Shown: piece after piece, positions 1-8,170 of the stretch | Numbering within the stretch: the first letter of the stretch is position 1 | Layout: each line of letters begins with the position of its first letter | Origin: JBBSEZ01 sp038239195 | GTDB lineage: Bacteria; Planctomycetota; Planctomycetia; Gemmatales; Gemmataceae | Assembly (NCBI GenBank): GCA_038239195.1 | Contig: JBBSEZ010000132.1 | Span: forward strand, 1 to 21,884 | Direction of reading: 5' to 3' | DNA length: 21,884 bases | The notes under the pieces: model-generated | Database searches by the model: none | What the model was told of the DNA's origin: nothing | The model's input: the letters and a program-made list of their open reading frames with translations, nothing else | Position numbers and translations under genes: made by a program

Positions 1-3000
1 CAGCGACCTCAGCGCCGCCGCCGCCCGGTCGTCGTCGAAATTCAGCAGCACGTCGTCCACGGTGAATGGGATCGGCTCGTGGTTCTCCAGCCAGGCCTCC
101 AGGCTCGCCAGCCGCAGCGCCAGGTAGAGTTGATCGCGGCAACCGTCGCTCATTCCCTCGACGCCAACCGTGTCTTGCCCGCCGGGGCGCACGCCGACCA
201 GGACCGCGTCCCCGTCGTCGTTGCAGTCGATGCGCAGGCGCTCGAACGACCCACACGTCAGGTCGGCGAAGCGCCGACTGGCGCCGACCAGCACGGGGCC
301 CTGGTTCTTCTCGCGGTAGCGCTCGATGCCTTTTTGCAGCACCACCGCGGCCAGGCGCAGTGCCGCGTAGTGCGGCACGTCGGCGTGCAGTTGGGCCAGC
401 AGCGCCTCGGCGTTTTCCGCCGCCTCGGCTGCCGAGGCGCTGCCGTCCATCTGTTCGAGTTCCTTGCGCTCGGCGCCGACCGTCTGATTGACGACTGCAA
501 TTTCGCCCTGGAGCGTGCCGATCTGTTTCTCGAGGGCGTCGATTTGGTCTTTCAGCAAGTCCGCATCGATTTGCTCCGCCTCGGCGACGAGCTCTTCCAC
601 CGGAGCGCCTGCGCTGAATGCCCGCAAGCGGGCGTCGCACTGCCCGAGGGCGGTCTCCAACCGGAGCCGCAGGGCCGAGCGACTTTCCGCCTGCGGCAAG
701 TCGTCGATCGAGGCGCCCCCGGCCTCCTGGCGCCGTGCCTCCAGACTGGCGAGCGCGCGTTCCTCCTCCTTCTTCGCCGTCTGGAGCTTCCGGGCTGCTT
801 TGTCGCGTGCCGTCCGCAGGGCCTCCCGCTCTTGCTGGTCGCGCCGTCCCTCGCCGAGCCGGAGATACAGTTCCGCGGCCGCACGATCCGCGGGCAAGGC
901 CGCCAGGTCGGGAGCGACGCGCTGGACGAGCCCTTGCACGTCCTTCTCGAACGAGCCCATGTCGCGCTTCATGCCCTCGATGCGCCGGCGGAAGCCGTCG
1001 GCCTCGTGCAGCTTCTGGAACAGTTCGGTGATCCCGGCCAGGAAGGCGTTGGCCGCCTCCGGCCGGGCCGTCTTCTCCAACCCCAGCCGGCCGGTGGCCG
1101 TGGCCCACTCTTGTTGCCAGCGGGCCAGTTCCTCCTCCGCCTGCGCGGCCCGCGCCCTGGCGGCCGACAGTTTCTCTTCGCGGTCGGCGATCTCTTTTGT
1201 CGTCTGCTCGCGGCGCCGCCGCTCCTCGTCCATCCGATCGAGGACCGATTGGCCTCGTTCCAGGAGGCCCGCCAGCGCCTCGTCCGCGCGCGGGGCCGTT
1301 TCGCCCAGGCGCTCGAGACAGCCGCCGAGGTGGGCGCTGCTCGCCGCGATGGTCTTCCGCAGGAGCGCAAGGCGGTCGTCCTTCTCCCGCAGCGCCTGCG
1401 CTTGCCGGACCAGGTTGTTCTGCAAGCGGAGCCAGGAGCGAACCTCCGCCGGGGCCCGGCCCGGCAAGGGAAGCGATTGCGCCTCCGCCTCCCAGCCCCT
1501 CGTCAGGCGGACGTGTCGAGCGGCCATGTCTTCGCGCTCGCGCGCCAGTTTGCCGAAGCGCCGGTGATGCTGGTCGCGTTGCGCCAGCAAACTGGCCTTG
1601 GTGGCGACGCGCTCGGCCTCCCGGCGGAGGCGGTCGGCCAGTTCGTCGGCGCGCTGCGCGCTGCTCTCGTACGCCTCGGCCAGGTCGCGGGCCGGCGCGA
1701 GGCCCTTCACGAAGGCGGCGATGGTCGCGGCATCGGAGTGGCCATCTCGCCATGCCTGCCGTACCAGCCGCCAGCCCTCATCCCGCCGGCGACGAGCCTC
1801 CTGCAGGTCGTCCTCGGTCGGCACCGCTTGCTGCAACTCGAGCTGACGCAGTTCCGCATCCAGCTTCTGCACCGCCGCCTCTTCCTCGCGGGCGCGGGCC
1901 TCCAGCGCCTGGAGGCGATTTTGAACCTCGTGCAGCTCCTTCTCGAATCGGTCTAACGACTCGGGCAAGGGGGCCGCCAGTCGTTCGAGGTCTGCAAGGG
2001 CGCCCGACCAGTGCGGCAGGCGCGCCATCTCGATGGCCGCCTGCCGCTCTGCCTGTTGCCGCGCCGAGCGCTCCGCGTCGAGGTCGCGCTCCACGGGCCC
2101 CAGCGCCTGCGCCTGGCGGACGGCGGCCCGAAGGCCCGTTGCGTCGGGAAGCGCGCCGTCCTCCAGGCCCTGACGCAGGCGCGCAAGGCCCCGGTTCAGG
2201 TCTTCGACCGCCTTGGTCGCGGCCTCCCGCTGGACGAGCAACGCCTGCTGACGGTTGCCGAGGTTCTGAATCTCCAAGGCCTCGCCGCGGCGCAAGCGCA
2301 GGTGCTCCGCCTGGTCCAGCTCCCGCGGCCTTCCCAGCGACTGGAGCACCTCCTTGGCGTCGTGCTCGAGGTTCTTCTTCTGCACGTCGCGCATCGGCAG
2401 GTCGAGCAGGTTCTTCCGGTACTCTCCCAGCCGCTGATAGAGCGCCGAGACGGCCTCCGCATGAGACAGCAGCGCCTCGGGGACGTCGAGCCGGCCCAGC
2501 CGCTCCTCGACCGCCGTCTCTTCTTCCCGAGCCTGTTTGGCGTCCCGTTGGGCCTGGAGGAGGGCGGTCGTCTCCGCGCGGCGCTGCTCGGCGAAGTCGT
2601 CGGGCAACAGGACGGCGCCGCGACACCCTTCCAGCTCGGCCAGGAGCTGCTTGCGCTCGGCGATCTGCGGAAGCGCGTCGCGGATGCGCGTCAGGCGGTT
2701 CAGCTCGCGGTTCTGCTTCTGCCAGTCTTTCTGTAGCCGGTCGTGCTCTTCCTGCGCTTTCTGAAAGGCCTGCTCGTGGCGGCGCCATTCCTCGCTGGAA
2801 AGCTGGAGATTGCGGACCTCGACCTGGGCGGTGCGGAAGGCGGTCAGCGTCTTGTTGATCCGGGGGTTTTGGCCCTGGGGCAGGAACAGTTCGTCGGCGT
2901 CGCGCTTCAAGCTCGCCTGGGCGCCGCGCAGGCCGGCGAGCCCTGCGCTGGCGGCGAACAGCATTTCGCCGAAATGGCCGCCGCCCTCGGCGATCTGCCG

Positions 3001-3405
3001 GCCCCCCTCGACGAGGGCCTCGTGGTCGATGCCGAACATCGTCTCGAACAGCTCCTTGTCGAGGTTGCCGAGAAAGCGCCCGAGGTGGGCGTCGGACACC
3101 GGAGAATCGTCGGCGGCGTTGCGGAGCGTGTTCTTGTTGCCCTTGCGGCGGACGAGCCCCAGTTCGGTCCCGTCGCTGTGGCGCACCAGGGCCCCGATCC
3201 GCAACCGGGGATAGGGATGAATGAAGTCGTCGGGCGTCTGGGCTGGGATGCCGTAGAACATCTGCCGGAGGGCCCGCAACGCCGAGCTCTTGCCCGCCTC
3301 GTTGGGCCCGTAGACGAGGTGCAGGCCGTGGTGCCCCGCCGAGAGGTCGAGCGCCACGTCGGTGAACGGGCCAAAGGCTTGCAGGTGCAGGCGAAGGACC
3401 TTCAC
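1..3405 (-). CDS. YhaN-like SbcC/Rad50-type ATPase, cut by left window edge
   Basis: This is the large coiled-coil ATPase partner of the nuclease gene beside it, probably working in DNA end processing or repair. From a GTG at 3405 the frame is open for 1135 codons to the window edge. The Walker A motif GPNEAGKSS is at residues 33-41. A long charged coiled-coil region (roughly 180-1040) follows. The ABC signature MSDGCRDQLYLALRLA begins at residue 1085 and the Walker B region FTVDDVLLNFDDD ends in acidic D1117-D1118. Signature and Walker B so close together fit the YhaN group rather than classical SbcC. I saw no CxxC zinc hook in the coiled coil. The GTG overlaps the stop of the upstream gene by four bases (GTGA) and has GGGAGG just upstream, so the two are translationally coupled. 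The last few tens of residues are outside the window. Family call is confident; the substrate is unknown. Confidence 0.9.
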   Translation of the reverse strand, partial: MKVLRLHLQAFGPFTDVALDLSAGHHGLHLVYGPNEAGKSSALRALRQMFYGIPAQTPDDFIHPYPRLRIGALVRHSDGTELGLVRRKGNKNTLRNAADDSPVSDAHLGRFLGNLDKELFETMFGIDHEALVEGGRQIAEGGGHFGEMLFAASAGLAGLRGAQASLKRDADELFLPQGQNPRINKTLTAFRTAQVEVRNLQLSSEEWRRHEQAFQKAQEEHDRLQKDWQKQNRELNRLTRIRDALPQIAERKQLLAELEGCRGAVLLPDDFAEQRRAETTALLQAQRDAKQAREEETAVEERLGRLDVPEALLSHAEAVSALYQRLGEYRKNLLDLPMRDVQKKNLEHDAKEVLQSLGRPRELDQAEHLRLRRGEALEIQNLGNRQQALLVQREAATKAVEDLNRGLARLRQGLEDGALPDATGLRAAVRQAQALGPVERDLDAERSARQQAERQAAIEMARLPHWSGALADLERLAAPLPESLDRFEKELHEVQNRLQALEARAREEEAAVQKLDAELRQLELQQAVPTEDDLQEARRRRDEGWRLVRQAWRDGHSDAATIAAFVKGLAPARDLAEAYESSAQRADELADRLRREAERVATKASLLAQRDQHHRRFGKLAREREDMAARHVRLTRGWEAEAQSLPLPGRAPAEVRSWLRLQNNLVRQAQALREKDDRLALLRKTIAASSAHLGGCLERLGETAPRADEALAGLLERGQSVLDRMDEERRRREQTTKEIADREEKLSAARARAAQAEEELARWQQEWATATGRLGLEKTARPEAANAFLAGITELFQKLHEADGFRRRIEGMKRDMGSFEKDVQGLVQRVAPDLAALPADRAAAELYLRLGEGRRDQQEREALRTARDKAARKLQTAKKEEERALASLEARRQEAGGASIDDLPQAESRSALRLRLETALGQCDARLRAFSAGAPVEELVAEAEQIDADLLKDQIDALEKQIGTLQGEIAVVNQTVGAERKELEQMDGSASAAEAAENAEALLAQLHADVPHYAALRLAAVVLQKGIERYREKNQGPVLVGASRRFADLTCGSFERLRIDCNDDGDAVLVGVRPGGQDTVGVEGMSDGCRDQLYLALRLASLEAWLENHEPIPFTVDDVLLNFDDDRAAAALRSL

Positions 3406-4652
3406 GGGGCCTCCCGCGAAAGCAGCCGGCTTACCAGGACCGACCGGACCTGGTCCAGCACGCGGCGCAGACAGGCTGGGTCGTTCAGGTCGAGCCCGTC
3501 GGCCCCTTGCGTCAGTTCCCTCGGCAATTTCCCCGTCAGGTCCGCCAGGCAGTCCCCCAGCTCGCGGAGCTGCGTCTCGTCGCTGCCGATGCCTTCGATG
3601 GCGCCGAGCAGCTCCTCGATCGGCCCGTCGGAGAGCGCGACTGTTCGCCGCGTCGCCGTGTGAAATTTGACCTTTTCCACCCAGATCGTTTCCGCGCCGA
3701 CCTGGAGGGCCCGCCCGCGCACCTCGTTGGCCCAGCGCTGGGGGTCGGCCTGGAACTGTTCGTGCGCGGCCGAGGCGCCGCTGAAGACGACGCGCACGGC
3801 CAGGGGCCGGCCCTCGCTCATCGTTCGCAACTCGGCCAGGCGCTCCCCTGCCCGGTCGAGCAGGGCCTCGCCCGTTTCCAGGTCGGAGGAGATCTCGCAC
3901 GTTTCCCAGCACAGCACGTCGAGCCGCCGGAACTCGATGGCCGGGCGCCGGCCATCCTGCACGGTCGCCAGATAGCACCCCTTGGGCCCGACCTCGCGGG
4001 CATGGCGCCCCTGCACGTTGCCCGGAAAGACGATGGGCGGTTGTTCGTGGAGCACCTGGCGCTGATGAACGTGTCCCAGCGCCCAGTAGTCGTAGTTTTT
4101 GAAGCGGAGCCCCTCGAGGGTGCAGGGCGCGTAGCGTTCGTGCCCGTCGGCGCCGGTCGCGGAGGTGTGCAGCAGGCCGACGTTGAAATAGCCCCGCCGG
4201 GCGTGCGGGTAGCGGGCCGAAAGGTCGTCCCAGACGGCGGCGTTGGCAAACCCCTGTCCGTGAATGGCCACGCCCAGGGGCTCGAGCACGCGCGTTTCCG
4301 GCTGGTCGGCGGAGAGGAGGGCGACGTTGTCGGGCAGTTTGAGCGAGCGCGTCATCCGGTTGGCGGCGTCGTGGTTCCCGGCGATGAGGAAGACGGGGAT
4401 TTGTGCCTCGCGCAGGCGGACCATCTGGGAGATGAAGTAGAGGCCGGTGCTGAAGTCCTGCCAGTCGCCGTCGTAGAGGTCGCCGGCGAGGAGCACGAAA
4501 TCGACCCGCTCGTCGAGGGCGAGCTGGACGAGGTTCTTGAGCGCCTGTCGGGGGGCCTGGCGGATCTGATCGACCGGGGCGCCGTCGTAGCGCTCGAGGC
4601 CGCGGAGGGGACTATCGAGGTGGACGTCGGCGGCGTGCAGGAACTTGAACAT
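3402..4652 (-). CDS. YhaO-like Mre11/SbcD-family DNA exonuclease
   Basis: A calcineurin-like metallophosphoesterase of 416 residues, the nuclease half of a YhaO/YhaN (SbcD/SbcC-like) complex. Metal-binding motifs are complete: D9-x-H11, G57-D58, G92-N-H-D95, H162 in LLHTS, and G193-H-V-H196. The C-terminal part (about 260-416) is the less conserved capping/partner-binding region. The frame is open up to 4943, but homology begins only at MFKFLHAADVHLD, so the ATG at 4652 is chosen; its ribosome binding site is weak. Its TGA overlaps the GTG of the ATPase gene, which argues for a fixed stoichiometry of the two products. Members of this family cut DNA ends or hairpins with Mn2+; the activity here is inferred from the intact motifs. 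Confidence 0.93.
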   Translation of the reverse strand: MFKFLHAADVHLDSPLRGLERYDGAPVDQIRQAPRQALKNLVQLALDERVDFVLLAGDLYDGDWQDFSTGLYFISQMVRLREAQIPVFLIAGNHDAANRMTRSLKLPDNVALLSADQPETRVLEPLGVAIHGQGFANAAVWDDLSARYPHARRGYFNVGLLHTSATGADGHERYAPCTLEGLRFKNYDYWALGHVHQRQVLHEQPPIVFPGNVQGRHAREVGPKGCYLATVQDGRRPAIEFRRLDVLCWETCEISSDLETGEALLDRAGERLAELRTMSEGRPLAVRVVFSGASAAHEQFQADPQRWANEVRGRALQVGAETIWVEKVKFHTATRRTVALSDGPIEELLGAIEGIGSDETQLRELGDCLADLTGKLPRELTQGADGLDLNDPACLRRVLDQVRSVLVSRLLSREAP

Positions 4653-4687
4653 GAGTTCGATTCCACGCCGGGCGGACGGGGGAAGAG

Positions 4688-4702
4688 GCGGAGAGGGAGG
4701 GA
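4688..4702. repeat. 15-bp direct repeat of the tRNA-Ser 3' end (distal copy)
   Basis: The sequence GCGGAGAGGGAGGGA is identical to 5219-5233, which is the 3' acceptor and T-stem end of the tRNA-Ser gene. A few bases further the block CTCCCACA also recurs in both places (after the variable-arm region in the tRNA). A copy of a tRNA 3' end on the downstream side of the tRNA is what tRNA-targeting integrases leave behind. The repeat is purine-rich and short, so chance is possible. Confidence 0.4.
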
Positions 4703-4761
4703 CGCTCCCACAGGGGCTTTCGACCAGACCAGATCGTCGAAGGTGCTGTTCCGGGAGGCCC

Positions 4762-5112
4762 TTACGAGGCGCACCCAGACAATTGTACGGGGGGTGGTCG
4801 ATCTTGCTGGGCCCGATCGGCCGGTTCGTTGACGTCGAGGACCAGTCGGTAGACCTCGCCTCCTGTCGCAAGGAGCTCTCGACGCAGGGCCGGCACCGCG
4901 GGCCCCTCCGAGAGACAGGGGGCCTCTTCACCGGACGGACCAAGGACAGGTGTCAGGCCGTGCTTTTGCTTCGCCGAGTGCAAGAAGACGGGGTAATGCG
5001 CAGGCGCATAGGGAACAGGTGAGTCCGGCTGGCCCGGACGGCGGTAGAACAGCAGGCCGTCCTTCTGGATGACCAGAAGGCCAGGCCCGGCATAGAGAAG
5101 GACTTGCGTCAT
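4762..5112 (-). CDS. Hypothetical protein, 116 residues
   Basis: I do not recognise this family. The start is well supported: GGAGGAGGGAG lies about six bases before the ATG at 5112. The N-terminus (TQVLLYAGPGLLVIQKDGLLFYRR) reads as alternating hydrophobic strands, suggesting a small beta-rich fold, and the middle is proline-rich. There is no signal peptide or membrane segment, and the single cysteine pair (one mid-protein, one near the C-terminus) forms no obvious metal site. The stop lies 109 bases before the nuclease start, so co-transcription with the YhaO/YhaN pair is possible. The gene sits between the tRNA-Ser and a 15-base copy of the tRNA 3' end, so it could also be cargo of a small integration event. 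Confidence 0.6.
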   Translation of the reverse strand: MTQVLLYAGPGLLVIQKDGLLFYRRPGQPDSPVPYAPAHYPVFLHSAKQKHGLTPVLGPSGEEAPCLSEGPAVPALRRELLATGGEVYRLVLDVNEPADRAQQDRPPPVQLSGCAS

Positions 5113-5218
5113 CTTAGCTCCCTCCTCCAGGCACCCGGACCAGAAGCGGTATCCCCTGGCGCTCGACGAAGCGGAGGAGGTCGAGTTCCGGGCCCTGAAC
5201 CGAGGTCACTTCGAGAAA

Positions 5219-5233
5219 GCGGAGAGGGAGGGA
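5219..5233. repeat. 15-bp direct repeat, copy at the tRNA-Ser 3' end
   Basis: This is the native copy of the GCGGAGAGGGAGGGA repeat, covering the discriminator base, the 3' acceptor strand and part of the T stem of the tRNA-Ser gene. It pairs with the copy at 4688-4702 and is the position a tRNA-specific integrase would use. Confidence 0.4.
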
Positions 5234-5306
5234 TTCGAACCCTCGGTAGGATTTCTCCCACACCGGTTTTCGAGACCGGCCCGATCGGCCGCTCTGGCAC
5301 CTCTCC
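5220..5306 (-). tRNA. tRNA-Ser (anticodon CGA)
   Basis: Read on the minus strand, the acceptor GGAGAGG pairs with CCTCTCC. The anticodon stem CCGGT/ACCGG encloses the loop CTCGAAA, giving anticodon CGA, which decodes UCG. The T arm is GAGGG-TTCGAAT-CCCTC. A long variable arm (TGTGGGAGAAATCCTACC) and a G discriminator base at 5220 are the identity marks of a serine tRNA. The CCA end is not encoded. It resembles E. coli serU in the anticodon arm. The gene stands alone; no other tRNA is visible in the window. Confidence 0.96.
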
Positions 5307-5717
5307 GGCGATCCGTGGAAGTCATTCTAGCAGGCCGGGAAGCCCGCGAGAAGCGGCCTTTCCGGCTTTTCCCGGCCCGGCGTCCGGGCCGCCCGATTCG
5401 AGACAACACCCGCCATTCCGAGCCGTTCCGAGGCCCGCTCTCGACAAGCGGAAGACAAGAGCGATCAACCGGGGTGGCCTCCGGGGGCCGGGGCTGGGCC
5501 TGCCCCTTGTGCTGGCGGTCCGCCAGCGGCGGCACTCTCTCGACAGCCCGCGGCAGGTCGGCCAGGCTCAGGTGCCGCAGGTCCGGGCAGGAAGCCAAGA
5601 GGCGGTAGCAGCTTGCACACGCCGCAACCCTTTTTGTCAGAGGCTGACCTTAGCCGGCTGGTGGTTTCTGCCGGGCCGGTTTCCAGAACCGGTCCAACCC
5701 ACAGCAACGGCTGCCTG
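5307..5717. other. Intergenic stretch with no supported gene
   Basis: The bases between the tRNA-Ser and the methyltransferase stop carry no convincing gene. A minus-strand frame starting with TTG at 5598 contains a short leucine-patterned piece (ASCPDLRHLSLADLP) that resembles a fragment of a leucine-rich repeat, but it becomes proline-rich and then runs through the tRNA, so it is at most a relic. A 6-bp hairpin, CCGGTT/AACCGG with a five-base loop, lies at 5676-5692 just after the methyltransferase; it has no following T run, so its role as a terminator is uncertain. Confidence 0.5.
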
Positions 5718-8102
5718 TCACTCTCCACAAGAGGAGAAGGGCGAAACCCCGTAGAGCTCGCACACAACCGTGTCGATTTCGGCCTTCAGGGCTGAGCGTT
5801 CCGGTTTGGTGAGCGGGTCGGTGAGCAGCCGTCGCGCCAGGGTAGCGATTTGCCGCCTCAGCGGTTCATGCTTCGTGTCGAACACATCGAGCGGGAACTT
5901 GCGCAGGCGCTCCAGGCGCAAGGTGTGCCGTCCTTCGCCCATCGTCGGCATACGATGCCGGACGAAGGCCCAGAACACTGCGCTGTTGCAGACGCCGAGG
6001 AGATAGTCGGGGTCAATCAGCAGCTTATTGGGGACCATGACCAAGACGCCGCTGTGGCACAGACAGACAGGATCGGACTTGACCGTGAAATCGCCGCCGG
6101 ACGTAACCAGCCCGCCAATTACCTGAGGTTGTTGCGAAAATCGCAAGGGGCGCCCTGTCCGAAATGCGTACCACGGCCCCTGCCCGCTGAGACGGCGCGC
6201 TTCGAGCCGCTCTCGGCAGGAGAGCAAATAGTGGTACGTTCGGGGGTAGTCGCCGCCCAGGACCGGTTCCGGCAAGATTCGCCCGGAAGCGTCGTAGGGG
6301 ACCAAGCAGAGCGTGGGAGGCGACGGCTGGTTGTAGCCCCGAATGTCGCGATTCCGCACGATGGACCGCAGCATCGCCGACTCGATCAGGAACTGGCGCC
6401 CCGTCTCCCGCTGTTCGACCAACACTTCACCGGCGCCTCCCTGTGCCACGGTGCGCAGCAGGAAAACCTCGTCGGCGCCCGTGACGACGCCTTGCCCGAT
6501 GAAAATCGGCAGGTCGCCGAGAGGCGTGCCGATGGATTCGAGCCGGGCGAGCAATTCGGTTTCGCCCGCCGACTGAAACGACCACTGCTCCTGACGGCAG
6601 ACGTCGGCGGCCAGCGGACGGACTTCGATCTGCGGGTTCGCGGTGGCCGTCTCGGACGCCAGGACCGCGAGCTTCTCCCGCAGCCGTCCGGGACCGCGAA
6701 CCCACACGTGCCGGCTGGGCGACCGTTCGGTCGTCTTCTGCAAAAGCACCAGGGCGATCTGCGTCACCGCGTCCGGATAAATCTTGCGATCCTCGAACTC
6801 GATGATTTCATGGACGTGGCAAGTCTCGCCAATCAACCGGCGCAGGCTTCTCCCCGAATCCGTTCGCAAGAACGTGCTCGACACGCTGAACGCCAGCCAA
6901 CCTTGCTCCTTGAGGCGTCCGATCGCCCTTTCCATGAACAGCATGTAGAGATCGAATTGACCGGATCGGGCCGTCAGGAACTGCCGCCTGTAATGGGCGA
7001 TGGCTGCGGGGGCCGACCGGCGAAGCTGCTGCAACCGAATGAACGGGGGACCGCCAAGGACGAGATCGACTTCAGCACGTGCCGCCGAAACGGGCCGGTC
7101 GATACAGGCCGCCGCCGAAGCGAGAAAGTCGCGGCAGATGACGTTTTGTCGCAGGTCAGGAACCTGGACAGGGACGCCGCTTCCGGCGTCGCGGCGGTTA
7201 CTTGTCACCCCTTCCCATGCCGTCAGGAGGAGGCTCCGGATCGCCCAGGCGACGGCGCGGGCGTCGAGGTCGGCACCGAAAACCGTCGCCGCCGCAACAT
7301 CCACCCGCTCCTGCAACGTCAGTCCCGCTGTAGTTTCGGAAGCCGCCTCGCTTCGCCGTTCCTGTTCCAGGCGGGCGAAGAGATAGCGCAAGGCCGCCAC
7401 GAGGAAGACGCCGCTTCCGCAGGCCGGGTCGAGGATGTGGAGGTGAGCGATTCGCTGAGTGGAGAGATCCGCGCAGAGGCCGCCCAACGCGCGCGCGGTC
7501 AGGTAATCGACGAGCGGTCCCGGCGTGTAGTGGATGCCCTTATCGTACCGTCGTCGTCCGCTTCGACCGGCCTGTTTGGGACCGGGCTCCTCGTCCGGCG
7601 AATGGGCCAGACACCACTGGTGAAAATCGCCGAAGATCGTGACAGGGAGCCGCGACCCATACGCCTTGCGACTGGCCCGGATGAGAGAATCCGCGAAGGC
7701 GGATTGCCAAACGCGCGCCGGGATGGGGCGGTTCTCCGCGAAGTATTCCCCGTCGAAGACCGCCTTCAGGACCGGACAGGCGACGTGCGCTTGAAGCGCC
7801 TCGCACAGTTGGCGAACCGAACTTCCGGCCACCCGGCGGCCCAACTCGACCGGTGCAGGAGCAGCCTCGGCCTCCCGGTCGCGGATGAACTGGATCCGCA
7901 AAATCAACGACAGCAGATCGTCCACCGCCTGTTGCGCCGACTCGGCGTCTCCTGGCTGGGAGCGGCACAACTCCCCACGTAGCCAGCCGCGCCACTCCTC
8001 CAAGTACGTCCAGAAGCGCTTCCGGACGCGGGGGCCCTGGGGCTCCGACTCGCCGAGCAGGACTGGCAGGGCCGGTTCCGACGGAGTGAATTCCGTTGAC
8101 AC
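5718..8102 (-). CDS. Eco57I/TaqI-type N6-adenine DNA methyltransferase with specificity domain, altered motif IV
   Basis: A 794-residue class I SAM-dependent DNA methyltransferase of the Eco57I/TaqI type. After a helical N-terminal region (1-180) come motif X (GIHYTP, 189-194), motif I for SAM binding (DPACGSG, 225-231), an acidic motif II (GADLD, 276-280) and the motif IV region LGGPPF (349-354). Residues about 530-740 match the TaqI-like C-terminal DNA-recognition domain, including WYAF-GR and an LLGVCNSAVFWAF segment. Motif IV is normally NPPY/F; here the Asn position (351) is Gly, encoded GGT. No PD-(D/E)XK nuclease motif precedes the methylase part, unlike full type IIG enzymes. The GTG start at 8102 follows GAGGA at good spacing. 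It lies 68 bases after the radical SAM gene on the same strand, so the two are probably one transcript. Family confident; activity uncertain. Confidence 0.88.
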   Translation of the reverse strand: MSTEFTPSEPALPVLLGESEPQGPRVRKRFWTYLEEWRGWLRGELCRSQPGDAESAQQAVDDLLSLILRIQFIRDREAEAAPAPVELGRRVAGSSVRQLCEALQAHVACPVLKAVFDGEYFAENRPIPARVWQSAFADSLIRASRKAYGSRLPVTIFGDFHQWCLAHSPDEEPGPKQAGRSGRRRYDKGIHYTPGPLVDYLTARALGGLCADLSTQRIAHLHILDPACGSGVFLVAALRYLFARLEQERRSEAASETTAGLTLQERVDVAAATVFGADLDARAVAWAIRSLLLTAWEGVTSNRRDAGSGVPVQVPDLRQNVICRDFLASAAACIDRPVSAARAEVDLVLGGPPFIRLQQLRRSAPAAIAHYRRQFLTARSGQFDLYMLFMERAIGRLKEQGWLAFSVSSTFLRTDSGRSLRRLIGETCHVHEIIEFEDRKIYPDAVTQIALVLLQKTTERSPSRHVWVRGPGRLREKLAVLASETATANPQIEVRPLAADVCRQEQWSFQSAGETELLARLESIGTPLGDLPIFIGQGVVTGADEVFLLRTVAQGGAGEVLVEQRETGRQFLIESAMLRSIVRNRDIRGYNQPSPPTLCLVPYDASGRILPEPVLGGDYPRTYHYLLSCRERLEARRLSGQGPWYAFRTGRPLRFSQQPQVIGGLVTSGGDFTVKSDPVCLCHSGVLVMVPNKLLIDPDYLLGVCNSAVFWAFVRHRMPTMGEGRHTLRLERLRKFPLDVFDTKHEPLRRQIATLARRLLTDPLTKPERSALKAEIDTVVCELYGVSPFSSCGE

Positions 8103-8170
8103 GGAGACGTCCTCGATGGGGGCGACAACGAGGTAAGGGAGGAAATACCTACTTTACGAATCGGACTTGT

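Noticed and set aside
79..1956. Plus-strand open frame opposite the YhaN-like gene
   Set aside because: Antisense shadow of the coiled-coil ATPase, rich in Leu/Arg/Gln/Ala only because of the complementary codons.
4653..4943. N-terminal extension of the YhaO-like nuclease
   Set aside because: The frame is open, but the extra residues are low-complexity, overlap the neighbouring 116-residue gene and precede a start that matches the family exactly.
5206..5598. Minus-strand frame with an LRR-like beginning
   Set aside because: It runs straight through the tRNA-Ser gene and loses protein character after about 40 residues.
5850..7982. Long plus-strand open frame opposite the methyltransferase
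   Set aside because: The minus strand carries clear methylase motifs; the plus frame has none.
5718..8102. Reading the methyltransferase as a full type IIG restriction enzyme or BREX PglX
   Set aside because: No PD-(D/E)XK nuclease motif precedes the methylase domain and no BREX partner genes are present.
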